Below are positions 41,975-51,063 of a stretch of 64,000 nt of DNA, piece by piece. Below the pieces are notes generated by a model. That model made no database searches. It was not told where the DNA came from and worked only from the letters and a program-made list of their open reading frames with translations. Every line of letters begins with the position of its first letter. The first letter of the stretch is position 1. This DNA comes from Actinomycetota bacterium (GTDB lineage: Bacteria; Actinomycetota; Geothermincolia; Fen-727; Anoxymicrobiaceae), in assembly GCA_018831265.1 (NCBI GenBank), contig JAHJCO010000008.1, positions 1 through 64,000 on the forward strand. The letters are read 5' to 3'. The position numbers and the translations under genes are program-made.

Positions 41975-43120
41975 CTAGCCGAGCCCCATCATGCGGCTGA
42001 TGATCTCTTTCATGACCTCGTCGGTCCCCCCGCCGATGGGCATCAGCCTGATGTCGCGGTAGCCGCGCGCGATCTCGTACTCCTCCATGAAGCCGTACCC
42101 GCCGAAGATCTGCAGGCAGGTGTCTACGACCTCGCAGGCCATGCGGCCGCAGAACAGCTTGGCCTCGGACGCCTCCTTGATGGGGTTCTTGCCGTCCACG
42201 TACATCTTCAGCGCGTGGTAGGTCAGCCGGCGACCGGCCTCTACCTTGGTGGCCATGTCCGCGAAGTAGTGGGCGATGACCTGGAAGTTGCCTATCGGCT
42301 GCCCGAACGCCTGGCGCTGCTTGGCGTACGCCAGTGCGCCGTCCATGGCGACCTGGGCGCCGCCCACGCACCCCAGGGAGAGTATCAGTCGCTCCCAGAC
42401 GAACATCCCCATGATCTGGTAGAAGCCACGGTTGATCTCTCCCAGCAGGGCGTCGCCGGGGATCACCATGTCAGTGAACGCGAGTTCCCCGGTGGAGGAA
42501 GCGCGCCAGCCCAGCTTGTCCAGCTTGCGGGTGACCTCGAAGCCCGGCGTGGGCACGTCCACCACGAACATGCTGATGCCGCCGTAGCCCTTCTCGGGTA
42601 TTGTCTTGGCCGCCAGTACCATGAAGTCGCAGCGCGCGCCGTTGGTGATGAAGGTCTTGGAGCCGTTGATGACCCAGTTGTCGCCGTCGCGCTCCGCCTT
42701 GGTCTTGATACCGGCCACGTCGCTGCCCGCGTCGGGCTCGGTGATGGCAAGGCAGCCGATCCACTCGCCCTTGATGCCGGGCACCAGGTACTTCTTCTTC
42801 TGCTCATCAGTGCCGTAGGTCAGGATGTGCGGCATGGCGATGCCGATATGGGCCCCGAGGTCCGCTCCCGTCCCGCCGGACCGGCAGTGCCCCAGCTCCT
42901 CGTGGAACACCGCCTCGGAGAGGATGTCGTCGCCCCCGCCGTACTCCTCGGGGAAGCGCATCCCCAGGTACCCCAGGGAGCCCATCTTCTCGAACACCCC
43001 GCGGGGGACCTCGCCGGCAGCCTCCCATTCATCGGCGTTGGGGGCGAGCTCGTTCTGGATGTACTCCCGGATGGTGAGCCTGAAGTCCTCGTGCTCCGGA
43101 CCGAACAGGTCGCTGGACAT
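41975..43120 (-). CDS. Acyl-CoA dehydrogenase
   Basis: 381 residues; AAGGAGG precedes ATG 43120. CLAITEPDAGSDVAG and WVINGSKTFITNG are the FAD and substrate loops, RQAFGQPIGNFQ and QIFGGYGFMEEY further family motifs. The C-terminal PIGGGTDEVMKE has Gly where short/medium-chain enzymes carry the catalytic Glu; long-chain and isovaleryl-CoA types place it instead in a middle helix (near VWERLILS here). Oxidises an acyl-CoA to the 2-enoyl-CoA, passing electrons to ETF. Confidence 0.9.
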   Translation of the reverse strand: MSSDLFGPEHEDFRLTIREYIQNELAPNADEWEAAGEVPRGVFEKMGSLGYLGMRFPEEYGGGDDILSEAVFHEELGHCRSGGTGADLGAHIGIAMPHILTYGTDEQKKKYLVPGIKGEWIGCLAITEPDAGSDVAGIKTKAERDGDNWVINGSKTFITNGARCDFMVLAAKTIPEKGYGGISMFVVDVPTPGFEVTRKLDKLGWRASSTGELAFTDMVIPGDALLGEINRGFYQIMGMFVWERLILSLGCVGGAQVAMDGALAYAKQRQAFGQPIGNFQVIAHYFADMATKVEAGRRLTYHALKMYVDGKNPIKEASEAKLFCGRMACEVVDTCLQIFGGYGFMEEYEIARGYRDIRLMPIGGGTDEVMKEIISRMMGLG

Positions 43121-43219
43121 CGATACCTCCTTAGGGGTCCGCGGAACGGGCCACCCTCACGCGAAGGCCCGCTGATATTCGGGATGGATTATATCTCATA
43201 TCAAAGGTGGCTCCACGGT

Positions 43220-43250
43220 GAAGGGCCCGGCCTGAGCAACCGGGCCCTTC
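43220..43250. terminator. GAAGGGCCCGG hairpin between divergent/convergent transcripts
   Basis: GAAGGGCCCGG (43220-43230) pairs exactly with CCGGGCCCTTC (43240-43250) over a 9-nt loop. It lies 27 nt beyond the stop of the leftward exoprotein gene at 43277 and would end that transcript before the acyl-CoA dehydrogenase promoter. Confidence 0.65.
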
Positions 43251-43276
43251 GAGCTCACGGACAGCCGCGGGGCGGT

Positions 43277-45538
43277 TCAGAAACCGACCACGTCGTGCCC
43301 GCCGGTCCAGGCGCCTTGGTAGTTGAAGTACATCGGGCGCTCGGCGACGACCGGTTGGTCAGACGTCAGCAACGTCGAGACGCTGTGGCCGCGGGGGACG
43401 ATGTCCGTCACGTCGACGGTCACCCGGTTCCCCGCGCCCACCTCGATATCGTGCTCGAACACCTGGCCAGACTCGACCATGAACTCCATGGCGACCCGCG
43501 CCGGGTCTTCGCCAGGGTTGGCGATGCAGATGTACTCGTCGAATCCCTCAATGGTGCAACCCTCGGCGAACGCCCAGTGCGTCCCCGGCTCCGTTGCACC
43601 GACCACGTCGTGGCCGCCGGTCCAGGAGTAGCCCGGCTCGCCCTGCCTGTAGGAGAAGTACATCGGCCGCTCGGCTATCACCGGGACGTCATGGCTCAAC
43701 ACCAGCATCGAGCTGTCGACGCCGGTGCCGACAGCCTGGCTCACGTCCAGCGTCCAGCGGGAGTCGGCCGGCACGGAGTACTCCTTGAAGATCGGATCGC
43801 CCCCGGTGGGGAAGAACGTGACCTGGATGGCCGCGTCCAGCGCATTGGGGTTCTGCACCGCGAGGTACTCGACATAACCCGGCCTGGTCGTACCCTCCGC
43901 GAAGAACCATGCACCCCTGGGGCTGTCGGTGCCCATCACGACGTGTCCCCCGGTGTAGACGTCGCCGTAGTCGAAGTACATCGGGCGTTCGGCCACCACA
44001 GGGGCCTCGCAACGGATGTGCATGGACACGTCCTGCCCGCCACCTACCTCCCCGTTCACGAAGATCGAGCTGCGGGAGTTGGCCGGGACGCCGTACTGCT
44101 TCGTCCGGGTGTAGGCCCCGGCCGAGATGTAGTCCACGTCTACGGTTACGTCCGCGCCGTTCGGGTTCTGAAGGCATAGCCACTCCTCGAAGCCGGCGCG
44201 CGTGGTGCCCTCGGCGAAGTACCAGTCGGTCATCGCGTTGCGGGCTCCCTTCGCGCAGTGCCCTCCCGTCCAGCCGTACCCCGGCACCCCCGATTTGTAA
44301 TCGAAGTACATGGGCCTCTCGGCGTAGAACTCCGCGTCCGACTGGAGTGTGGCCGAGACGTCCTGTCCCGGCCCCACCTCGTCGTTGACCGAGACCGATA
44401 GCCGCGAGGCGGCGGGCATGGTGTAGACCTTCTCGATGGGCTCTGGACCCCCGAAGAGCATGTACGTCGCGCGGACCTCGATCGGCGCCGCGCCCGGGTT
44501 TTGCAGGCACAACCACTCCTCGAAACCCTCACGCGTGGTGCCTTCCGCGAAGTAGTACCGGTAGGCGCCGGGCTGGTCGAAGATTATCCTGCCGCCGCCC
44601 CCGCACGCCCAGACGTGACTGTCGTCCAGGGCCGAGACCCCGAGCAGCACCTCCCCGGGAACCGAGCTGAACTGCTTCGTCCAGCGCGAGCCGTCGAAGA
44701 AGACCAGGGTGCCGAGGTCGCCCGCGGCCCAGACGTGGTTCGCGTCCGTTCCGGAAACGGCCCGGAGCGTGTAACACTGCTCCCCGAACTCGGACGTGCC
44801 CCAGCCGGAACCGTCGTAATGCAGCGCTTCCGCGGGTGTTCCCGTTCCTTTCCCGCCGACCAACCAGACGCTATCAGGGTCGGATGCGTAGACGCCAGTC
44901 CAGTAGATTTCCCCGCCGGGGAGCACCCCGGTGTCGCCCCAGAAAGCGCCGTCGAAGAACCTGACCGTCCGGTGATTCCCGACCGCCCAGACGTGGCTGG
45001 CGTCCAGCGCGTATACCCCGTAGAGGTCCTCCGTGGTTCCGCTGGGCTGCTGGCTCCAGGCCGCGCCGTTGTAGAACCATATCTCCCCGCCGCCGCCAAC
45101 GGCCCAGACGTGGCTGTTGTCGACCGAAGTGACGCCACGGAGGTTCTTCGTGGTTATCGGGTTCGCGCCGCTCCAGGAGGTGCCGTTATACATGCGCACG
45201 GTCCCGGTGGTGTCGGTCCCGCCGACCGCCCAGACGTGCGTGCTGTCGACAGCGGACACACCGAACAGGGTCTCCTCGGGAGGGACCACAGCAGCCGGGC
45301 CCGACCAGGAGGTTCCGTCGTATATGAGGGTGAGCGGCTTGTTGTCGGTCGTGTTGTACCCCACGGCATAGACGTGGTTGGCGTCCAGCGCGGATATGGC
45401 GTAGATGTGTCCCTGGACGCCCGTAGGCTGGATGGTCCAGGCCAGGCAGGCCGTGGAGGATAGCAGGGAGACCAGCAACGCGATCAGCAGGATGACCGCG
45501 ACCCGGCATGACAATCTCGACACGTTCATGCTCACCAC
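43277..45538 (-). CDS. Exported Ycf48-like propeller protein with four WYLAEG-type modules
   Basis: 753 residues. Signal peptide about 1-33 (ending STACLA). Residues about 34-330 hold some seven repeats with the pattern SALDANHVYAVG...IYDGTSWS, a Ycf48/photosystem-assembly-like or kelch-like propeller. The modules follow from about residue 338, opening YYFAEGTTREGFEEW, WYFAEGTTRAGFEEW, WFFAEGTTRPGYVEY and WAFAEGCTIEGFDEY, each with AERPMYF. The protein ends after GGHDVVGF with no anchor. The module sequences are closest to those in the GH17-like protein at 47008. Confidence 0.8.
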   Translation of the reverse strand: MVSMNVSRLSCRVAVILLIALLVSLLSSTACLAWTIQPTGVQGHIYAISALDANHVYAVGYNTTDNKPLTLIYDGTSWSGPAAVVPPEETLFGVSAVDSTHVWAVGGTDTTGTVRMYNGTSWSGANPITTKNLRGVTSVDNSHVWAVGGGGEIWFYNGAAWSQQPSGTTEDLYGVYALDASHVWAVGNHRTVRFFDGAFWGDTGVLPGGEIYWTGVYASDPDSVWLVGGKGTGTPAEALHYDGSGWGTSEFGEQCYTLRAVSGTDANHVWAAGDLGTLVFFDGSRWTKQFSSVPGEVLLGVSALDDSHVWACGGGGRIIFDQPGAYRYYFAEGTTREGFEEWLCLQNPGAAPIEVRATYMLFGGPEPIEKVYTMPAASRLSVSVNDEVGPGQDVSATLQSDAEFYAERPMYFDYKSGVPGYGWTGGHCAKGARNAMTDWYFAEGTTRAGFEEWLCLQNPNGADVTVDVDYISAGAYTRTKQYGVPANSRSSIFVNGEVGGGQDVSMHIRCEAPVVAERPMYFDYGDVYTGGHVVMGTDSPRGAWFFAEGTTRPGYVEYLAVQNPNALDAAIQVTFFPTGGDPIFKEYSVPADSRWTLDVSQAVGTGVDSSMLVLSHDVPVIAERPMYFSYRQGEPGYSWTGGHDVVGATEPGTHWAFAEGCTIEGFDEYICIANPGEDPARVAMEFMVESGQVFEHDIEVGAGNRVTVDVTDIVPRGHSVSTLLTSDQPVVAERPMYFNYQGAWTGGHDVVGF

Positions 45539-45745
45539 CCCCGTTTCCGGCCGGCGTGTGCCGGCACGCTCGTCGTTACACCATTACGACCGCGGGGGAC
45601 CGTGAAAAATTACGTTGGTTGTGGTGCACCAGGTTGGAAAGCGGTTTATCGAGGACACCGGCACAGGGGAATACCGACGGTGGAATCAGGTTACCGTGTT
45701 TGTCCCGACCCTTCGCCCGCGGCCGGGAATCACCAGCGCGGGTGG

Positions 45746-45958
45746 TCACTCCCTGGAGGAGTCGCCCTTCCGCCCCTTGCCCTCGTTCTCGGCCTCGAGT
45801 TCGTCTTCCTTCTTGTTCACCATGCTCTTGACCGTGGTGAACGTATCGCCCGCGCGCTTGGCTATCTTCGGCAGCAGCGCGGGAAGGAAGAAGATGACGA
45901 TCACGGCGAGTATTATTATCAGTTCGACCGGGCCCAGCCCGAAAATTGCACCGTACAT
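45746..45958 (-). CDS. tatA: Sec-independent translocase protein TatA/TatE
   Basis: 70 residues from ATG 45958 with TTGGAG six bases upstream. MYGAIFGLGPVELIIILAVI is the short membrane helix with the FGxGPxELIII signature; the amphipathic helix FFLPALLPKIAKRAGDTF and a charged tail follow. Forms the Tat pore for folded proteins. No tatB or tatC in the window; 207 nt downstream (45539-45745) hold nothing I can recognise. Confidence 0.9.
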   Translation of the reverse strand: MYGAIFGLGPVELIIILAVIVIFFLPALLPKIAKRAGDTFTTVKSMVNKKEDELEAENEGKGRKGDSSRE

Positions 45959-46080
45959 GTCTACTCCAATGAAGTCCCGTATTGAATACGAGGTATAGCA
46001 CAACCGCTGCCCGGTGACAATCGTCCCATCTGTGTTACCCTGAGTTCACGTTCGCGGATCCGACCCCCGGAGGTGTGTCG

Positions 46081-46884
46081 ATGAGCAGGAGCAGGAAACA
46101 GATCGAGATGCTCTCCAGGCCGTGGAGCTTCTGGCTGTTCGAGAGGATGGCTCCGCTGGCGCGCTTCAAGCTGACCAAGGCGCTCATCCCCGGGTTCCGC
46201 GACGAGGGCCTCAACATATCCGTACTGCCCATAAACGAGGGCATCGAGGCGCCGGGCGACACCCCGCTTCCCATCCAGCTCCTGGAGGGGTTCATCACCG
46301 ACGCCAGCCACCGGGTCCTGGTCGACCACTGCCCGTGCCGCAACGCGCTGGACTGCCGCCGTTACCCGCACGAGATCGGCTGCCTGATGATGGGCGAGGC
46401 CGCCCTCGAGATCAGCCCGTCCGTGGGCCGTGAGATCTCGGTCGAGGAAGCCCTCGAGCACGCGCACAAGGCGGTGGACGCCGGGCTGGTGCCCATGGTG
46501 GGCAAGGCACGGGTGGACAACATAGTCTTCGGGATCCGTGACAAGAAGCGGCTGCTCTCCTGCTGCTTCTGCTGCGAGTGCTGCTGTATATCCCGCTTCG
46601 CCCGTCACGTGCCGGCCGACAAGCGCGCCAACAACGTGGTGCGGCTCGCCGGCCTCCGGCTGGAGGTCTCCGACGAGTGCGACGGCTGCGGCGCCTGTGT
46701 CAAGCGGTGCTTCCTCCAGGAGCTGAAGGTGGTCGACGGGCGGGCTGTCATCCCGGTGGGGTGCGCCGGGTGCGGCCGCTGTGCGACCGTGTGCAAGAAG
46801 GGCGCCATCAGCCTCCACCTGGACGACCCCGCGTTCGTGCAGGAGGCGCGTGAGCGTATAGGAGCCCTCGCGAAATACCAGTAG
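46081..46884 (+). CDS. Multi-cluster 4Fe-4S protein with Cys-dense centre
   Basis: 267 residues from ATG 46081 (CGGAGG seven bases upstream). Motifs in order: VDHCPCRNALDC, a very Cys-dense LLSCCFCCECCCISR (about 158-172), and two ferredoxin motifs CDGCGACVKRC and CAGCGRCATVC. The CPCR - Cys-rich - ferredoxin order is shared with the protein at 35729. Likely cytosolic electron carrier or cluster scaffold; partner unknown. A palindromic repeat starts at the base after its stop codon. Confidence 0.7.
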   Translation: MSRSRKQIEMLSRPWSFWLFERMAPLARFKLTKALIPGFRDEGLNISVLPINEGIEAPGDTPLPIQLLEGFITDASHRVLVDHCPCRNALDCRRYPHEIGCLMMGEAALEISPSVGREISVEEALEHAHKAVDAGLVPMVGKARVDNIVFGIRDKKRLLSCCFCCECCCISRFARHVPADKRANNVVRLAGLRLEVSDECDGCGACVKRCFLQELKVVDGRAVIPVGCAGCGRCATVCKKGAISLHLDDPAFVQEARERIGALAKYQ

Positions 46885-47010
46885 TGAGAATTAACCTCAA
46901 CCATCTTTTCTCATCAACCTCACTGTTTCAGAGCGGGGCTCGGATCCGGGAATCGTGTCCGGTCGTTGTTTCAGCCATATGTGAGAAATAATGGTTGAGG
47001 TGAATTCTCA
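46885..47010. repeat. Facing pair of CCTCAACC palindromes
   Basis: TGAGAATTAACCTCAACCAT begins at 46885 and closes with TTCTCA at about 46912; its inverse begins TGAGAA at 46982 and ends AATTCTCA at 47010. The first abuts the TAG of the Fe-S gene; the last three bases of the second are the TGA stop (minus strand) of the glycosidase gene. Confidence 0.75.
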
Positions 47011-49242
47011 GGGGTTGAGGACGGCCGAGTAGGCCGGCTTGAGCACGGCGTTCGTGTCCCAGAGGCCCCAGTGCGGACCGCAGCCCCCCTCGTCCTTCCA
47101 GGACTCGTCGAAAGCCTCGAAGTAGAAGTACTCGACGTTATTGGCCTCCGCCCAGTCCATGAACTCGCTCAGGTACCGCGCCGCGTTCGCCTCACCGGGC
47201 GCCGCCGCGCCGTTCACCTGCCCCGCGGTGGGCCAGCCGGTCTCCACGATGACCTTCTTGCCGCCCGCCACGCTCACGACCTCGCGGTAGCCCGCGTCCA
47301 GGCAGGCGATGGCCTCGTCGATGGAGACCTGCTCCCAGTAGGGGTAGATGTTGGCCGTGATGAAGTCACACGCCGCGATGACGTTCGGGGTCTCGCGCCA
47401 GTAGTAGGCCGTCTGGCTCGTGCTGACCTGGGCTCCGGCCGCCTTGACCTGGTTCATGTAGGAGATGAGCTGGGCTTCACTCAGCGCGTGGTTCTCCAGC
47501 ATCTCGTCCCCGACGAGCGCGAGGTCCACCACTCCGCGCCGGACCTGAGCCACGAGCTGGTCGACCTCCCTCTGGTTACGCTCGAGGTCCGACCAGATGT
47601 CCGCGCCCGCCGCGATCTTGATGCCCCTGGCGTGCGCCAGCTCGGGCATCGCGTCCCACTCGTCCTCGCTGCAGAACCCCCTTATCCACTCCGTGTAGGG
47701 GGCGATCTTATCCATGAGGGCGGCTACCTGCTCGACCGTCACGCTCCAGCTCGTGAGGTAGGGGCTGAAGCACATGCCGTGCATCGCCACAGGGCCGTTC
47801 GGCGTCGGGTCCGGGTCCGGGTCCGGATCGGGTGGAGGCTCGGGCGGCACGTAGCAGTGGCACGGGTTTCCACGCGCGTCCACGTATATCGGCCGCTCGA
47901 CGACCACGGAAGGACCGCTCGTCACCAATATGAGGCTGGCAAGGCTCAGGTTGGGTCCGGCGTGCTCGTTCACCAGTATCGTGGCACGGCTGTTGGCCCC
48001 CACGGTGACCGACTTGCTCGCAAGGGCCCCGCTCTCCTGGGTGAAGTACTGGACGGTGACGCTGGACGCCTGGCTCGACGTGTTCTGCACGCAAAGCCAC
48101 TCCTCGAAGTACTGTCCCGTGTAACCCTCCGCCAGGAACCAGCGGCCGGAAGCGGACGGCGCACCTATGGTGCAGTTGCCACCCTCGAAGTCGCAGCCGC
48201 CGTGCCCGAAGCAGTAGTACAGGGGGCGCTCCGCGAGGAAGTTGCTGCCGGAGGAGAGACGCACGCTCACGTCCCTGCCCCCACCCACCTCGCGTCCGAC
48301 CTCGATGGTGTACCTGCTGCGGGGGCCGACCGGGTACGTCCTGGTCAGAGGGTCCCCCTGGCCCGGGGCGAACTGGTAAGTCGCGGTGACGCTTATCGGG
48401 CTCCCGTTCGCGTTCTGCAGGGTGATCCACTCCTCGAACCCGGTGCGGGTGGTCCCCTCGGCGAAGTAGTAGCTCTTGCCTGGGGCCGTGGCGCCCATGA
48501 CGCAGTGGCCCCCGGCCCAGTGGTACGAGCCGGTGCCCAGGTAATCGAAGTAGATCGGCCTCTCGGCGACGATGGGCCGGTTGGACTCGAGCTTGAGCGA
48601 GGACTCCACGTCTGCCCCCAGCATGTCGTTGACCTTGAAGGTAGACCGCGAGCCCGCCGCGACGGTGCCGCTCCTGACCAGCTCGCCGGCGGGAGTCTGG
48701 AACCGGAAGTTGAGCGAGGCGGAGTAGCCGCCGGGGTTAAGCACGCATACGTACTCGTCGAATCCCCGCCCAGTGTAACCCTCGGCGAAGTACCAGGCGC
48801 TCGATGCGGCAGGTGCCGCCCCGACCACGTGGTTTCCCATGTAGGTGCCCTGGTAGTCGAAGTACTGCGAGCGCTCGATGGCGATGTCCGATCGCGTCGA
48901 GCTTATCTTCGCCGAGACCTCACGGTCCTGGCCCACAGCCGTGTTCACATCGACCGTGCACCTGGACTGCGCGGGGATGGTGCACTCCATCTGCTGGGAT
49001 GTCGAGCCGTTGAACAAAAAGGTCAGGGTCGCCGTGGCGGGGGAGGTGCCCGAGTTGCCTAGGCAGATGTACTCGTGGTACCCGGGGGCGGTGTACCCCT
49101 CGGCCAGGTACCAGTTGTACGTGGCGGCGGCGTCGGCCCGCGGCCCGACGAGCCCGCTCGCGAGCAGGACGACAAGCGCCAGGACCGCGAAGGCCGACGG
49201 CAACGATCCCCTTGTCAATATCGCAAACGGGCGTCTCGGCAT
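47008..49242 (-). CDS. Exported GH17-like glycosidase with four WYLAEG-type modules
   Basis: 744 residues from ATG 49242. Signal segment about 13-37 (ending ADA). Four modules come first, opening WYLAEGYTAPGYHEY, WYFAEGYTGRGFDEY, YYFAEGTTRTGFEEW and WFLAEGYTGQYFEEW. After a (DP)n-rich linker, residues about 490-744 form a TIM-barrel like GH17 beta-1,3-glucanases: VAMHGMCFSPY, the acid/base in VGDEML, the nucleophile in VIVETGWPTAG. This is the only one of the six with modules N-terminal to its partner domain. Likely cleaves a beta-glucan outside the cell. Confidence 0.8.
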   Translation of the reverse strand: MPRRPFAILTRGSLPSAFAVLALVVLLASGLVGPRADAAATYNWYLAEGYTAPGYHEYICLGNSGTSPATATLTFLFNGSTSQQMECTIPAQSRCTVDVNTAVGQDREVSAKISSTRSDIAIERSQYFDYQGTYMGNHVVGAAPAASSAWYFAEGYTGRGFDEYVCVLNPGGYSASLNFRFQTPAGELVRSGTVAAGSRSTFKVNDMLGADVESSLKLESNRPIVAERPIYFDYLGTGSYHWAGGHCVMGATAPGKSYYFAEGTTRTGFEEWITLQNANGSPISVTATYQFAPGQGDPLTRTYPVGPRSRYTIEVGREVGGGRDVSVRLSSGSNFLAERPLYYCFGHGGCDFEGGNCTIGAPSASGRWFLAEGYTGQYFEEWLCVQNTSSQASSVTVQYFTQESGALASKSVTVGANSRATILVNEHAGPNLSLASLILVTSGPSVVVERPIYVDARGNPCHCYVPPEPPPDPDPDPDPTPNGPVAMHGMCFSPYLTSWSVTVEQVAALMDKIAPYTEWIRGFCSEDEWDAMPELAHARGIKIAAGADIWSDLERNQREVDQLVAQVRRGVVDLALVGDEMLENHALSEAQLISYMNQVKAAGAQVSTSQTAYYWRETPNVIAACDFITANIYPYWEQVSIDEAIACLDAGYREVVSVAGGKKVIVETGWPTAGQVNGAAAPGEANAARYLSEFMDWAEANNVEYFYFEAFDESWKDEGGCGPHWGLWDTNAVLKPAYSAVLNP

Positions 49243-49598
49243 CAGGATGCGCTCCCTGCGTTCATGTCCACGGTGAACTCCCACCTGCTAGAGTCTCGGC
49301 AAGCCCGCGGGTTTTCTGGATGAGATCCGTCAATGTCCGGCTGGTTTTCAGAACGGAATCCTTCAATAAGGCTACAAGACAGTCCAACCAATGGGGGTCA
49401 AACCTGAAATCTTGCATTTCTTGCGTTTTGGGTCAAACCTGGATATTTGCGTTCTTGGATCCGGCAGCGCCCGGCCGCAGCCGGCCCTCCAAGGGAATCG
49501 ATCCCGGGTAGAGAATCAGCACTATAATCCAAGGAGGCTCCCGCCCGGATGTGGGCGGAGCCGGGCCGGCGGCGCATCGGATCCGAAAGGGCCGGAAC
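49243..49598. other. Gene-free stretch with an inverted GGTTTGACCCC element
   Basis: No gene seen. The divergent promoters of the glycosidase and acyl-CoA synthetase genes must lie here. At 49394-49456 a diverged reverse-strand copy of the element at 30521-30585 is present (GGGGTCAAACCTGA at 49394-49407, GGGTCAAACCTG at 49430-49441). Confidence 0.6.
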
Positions 49599-50999
49599 AT
49601 GCTGGATCTAAGACCTGTCTTCGAACCGGAGAGAGTCGCGGTGGTCGGGGTGTCCCTTTCCAACCCGTTCCACCCGGCAAACATCATCTACAACAAGAAC
49701 TACTACGGGCACGATGCCGAGGCGTTCGCGGTGAACCCCCGTGGCGGGACCCTGGAGCGTCGCCCCGTCTTCGAGTCGGTCTCGGCCATCCCCGGCGGGG
49801 TGGACATGGCCGTGCTGGCGGTGAAGGCTCCGCTGGTGCCCGGGGTCGCGGAGGAGGCGGCGAACGCCGGCGCGCGCGCCCTGGTGGTGATCGGGGGAGG
49901 TTTCGCCGAGACGGGGCCGGAAGGCCGGGTTCTCCAGGAGGAGCTTCTCGCGGTCTGCAGGAAGCACGACGTCGCGCTCATCGGACCCAACTGCTTCGGT
50001 GTCTACTCGCCCCCGCGCGTCGACACGTTCTTCCTGCCACCGGAGCGGACGGTGCTGCCGACGAAGGGCGATATCGCCGTCGCCAGCCAGAGCGGTGCGT
50101 TCCTGGTCGACCAGGTCATGACCAACTTCCAGGCGGCCAGGATCGGCGTGAGCGTCGCCGTGAGCATGGGCAACAAGGCCATGGTGGACGAGGTGGTGTT
50201 GCTGGAGCACTTCGCGCGGCGCGACGATACCCACGCGATCTGCTTCTACCTGGAGGGGACCGACGAGCGGATGCGCAGCTTCATGGAGGTGGCGCGCGAC
50301 GTCACACGGGCGAAGCCGGTGGTGGTGTACGTGGGCGGCAAGAGCGAGCGGGGGGCGCAGGCGGCGGCCAGCCACACCGCGGCGCTGGCGGGGAACCACG
50401 AGCTGATGGCGGGGGCCCTGAAGCAGAGCGGGGTCCTGGAGGCGGAGACCGAACTGGAGGTCACATCCTTCTGCAAGATGCTATCCTACTACCACGAGCG
50501 TCCGTTGAGTGCGTGCAACATCGCGGTGATATCCTCCAGCGGCGGGCACGGGGTCATCGCCTCCGACCTCTGCGAGCCGGCGGGCCTGAACATCCCGCGG
50601 TTCTCGGAGGAGCGGCAGGAGGAACTCCGCGCTCTGCTGGAGCCGAACCTGCACGAGATCGCCTCCCTGGGCAACCCGGTGGACCTCACGGGCAGCGCGA
50701 GCGACCAGGACTTCGAGCGCACGCTGGACTACCTTCTGAGCCAGAACGACATAGAAGCCGCCATGATACTGACCCTGCCCTATACGCCCATGATGACCTC
50801 TTTCGTGGGGACGCGCCTGGGGCAGGTGGTCAAGCGCCACGAGAAGCCGGTGGTCGCCTACGTGCCCGACCTGGCCAAGTACGGGATGGTCCTGGAGGGC
50901 TTCGAGCTCAACGGCATCCCGGTGGTGCACGCCATCGAGCACGCCGTCCAGATGCTCAAGTGCCTGAGGCTGCTGGGCGAGACCACCTGCGGGGGATAA
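49599..50999 (+). CDS. Acyl-CoA synthetase (NDP-forming), alpha-type subunit
   Basis: 466 residues from ATG 49599. Residues 1-130 are a CoA-binding Rossmann domain (VAVVGVSLSNPFHPANIIY, VIGGGFAETG); IGPNCFGVYS and ASQSGAFLVDQV belong to the succinyl-CoA-synthetase-like flavodoxin domains; the phospho-histidine loop is ASHTAALAGN. The ATP-grasp beta part is absent and no separate gene for it follows. Would convert an acyl-CoA plus NDP and phosphate to acid plus NTP, or the reverse, together with a beta subunit coded elsewhere. Confidence 0.85.
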   Translation: MLDLRPVFEPERVAVVGVSLSNPFHPANIIYNKNYYGHDAEAFAVNPRGGTLERRPVFESVSAIPGGVDMAVLAVKAPLVPGVAEEAANAGARALVVIGGGFAETGPEGRVLQEELLAVCRKHDVALIGPNCFGVYSPPRVDTFFLPPERTVLPTKGDIAVASQSGAFLVDQVMTNFQAARIGVSVAVSMGNKAMVDEVVLLEHFARRDDTHAICFYLEGTDERMRSFMEVARDVTRAKPVVVYVGGKSERGAQAAASHTAALAGNHELMAGALKQSGVLEAETELEVTSFCKMLSYYHERPLSACNIAVISSSGGHGVIASDLCEPAGLNIPRFSEERQEELRALLEPNLHEIASLGNPVDLTGSASDQDFERTLDYLLSQNDIEAAMILTLPYTPMMTSFVGTRLGQVVKRHEKPVVAYVPDLAKYGMVLEGFELNGIPVVHAIEHAVQMLKCLRLLGETTCGG

Positions 51000-51063
51000 A
51001 GCGCGTGCCGGCTCCGGCCGAAGAAACATGTAGATGCGGCCAGACCGAGCACGGGTGGTGTAA

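Noticed and set aside
42215..44179. 654-codon plus-strand frame across acyl-CoA dehydrogenase and an exoprotein
   Set aside because: Antisense to two well-supported genes and spans their boundary.
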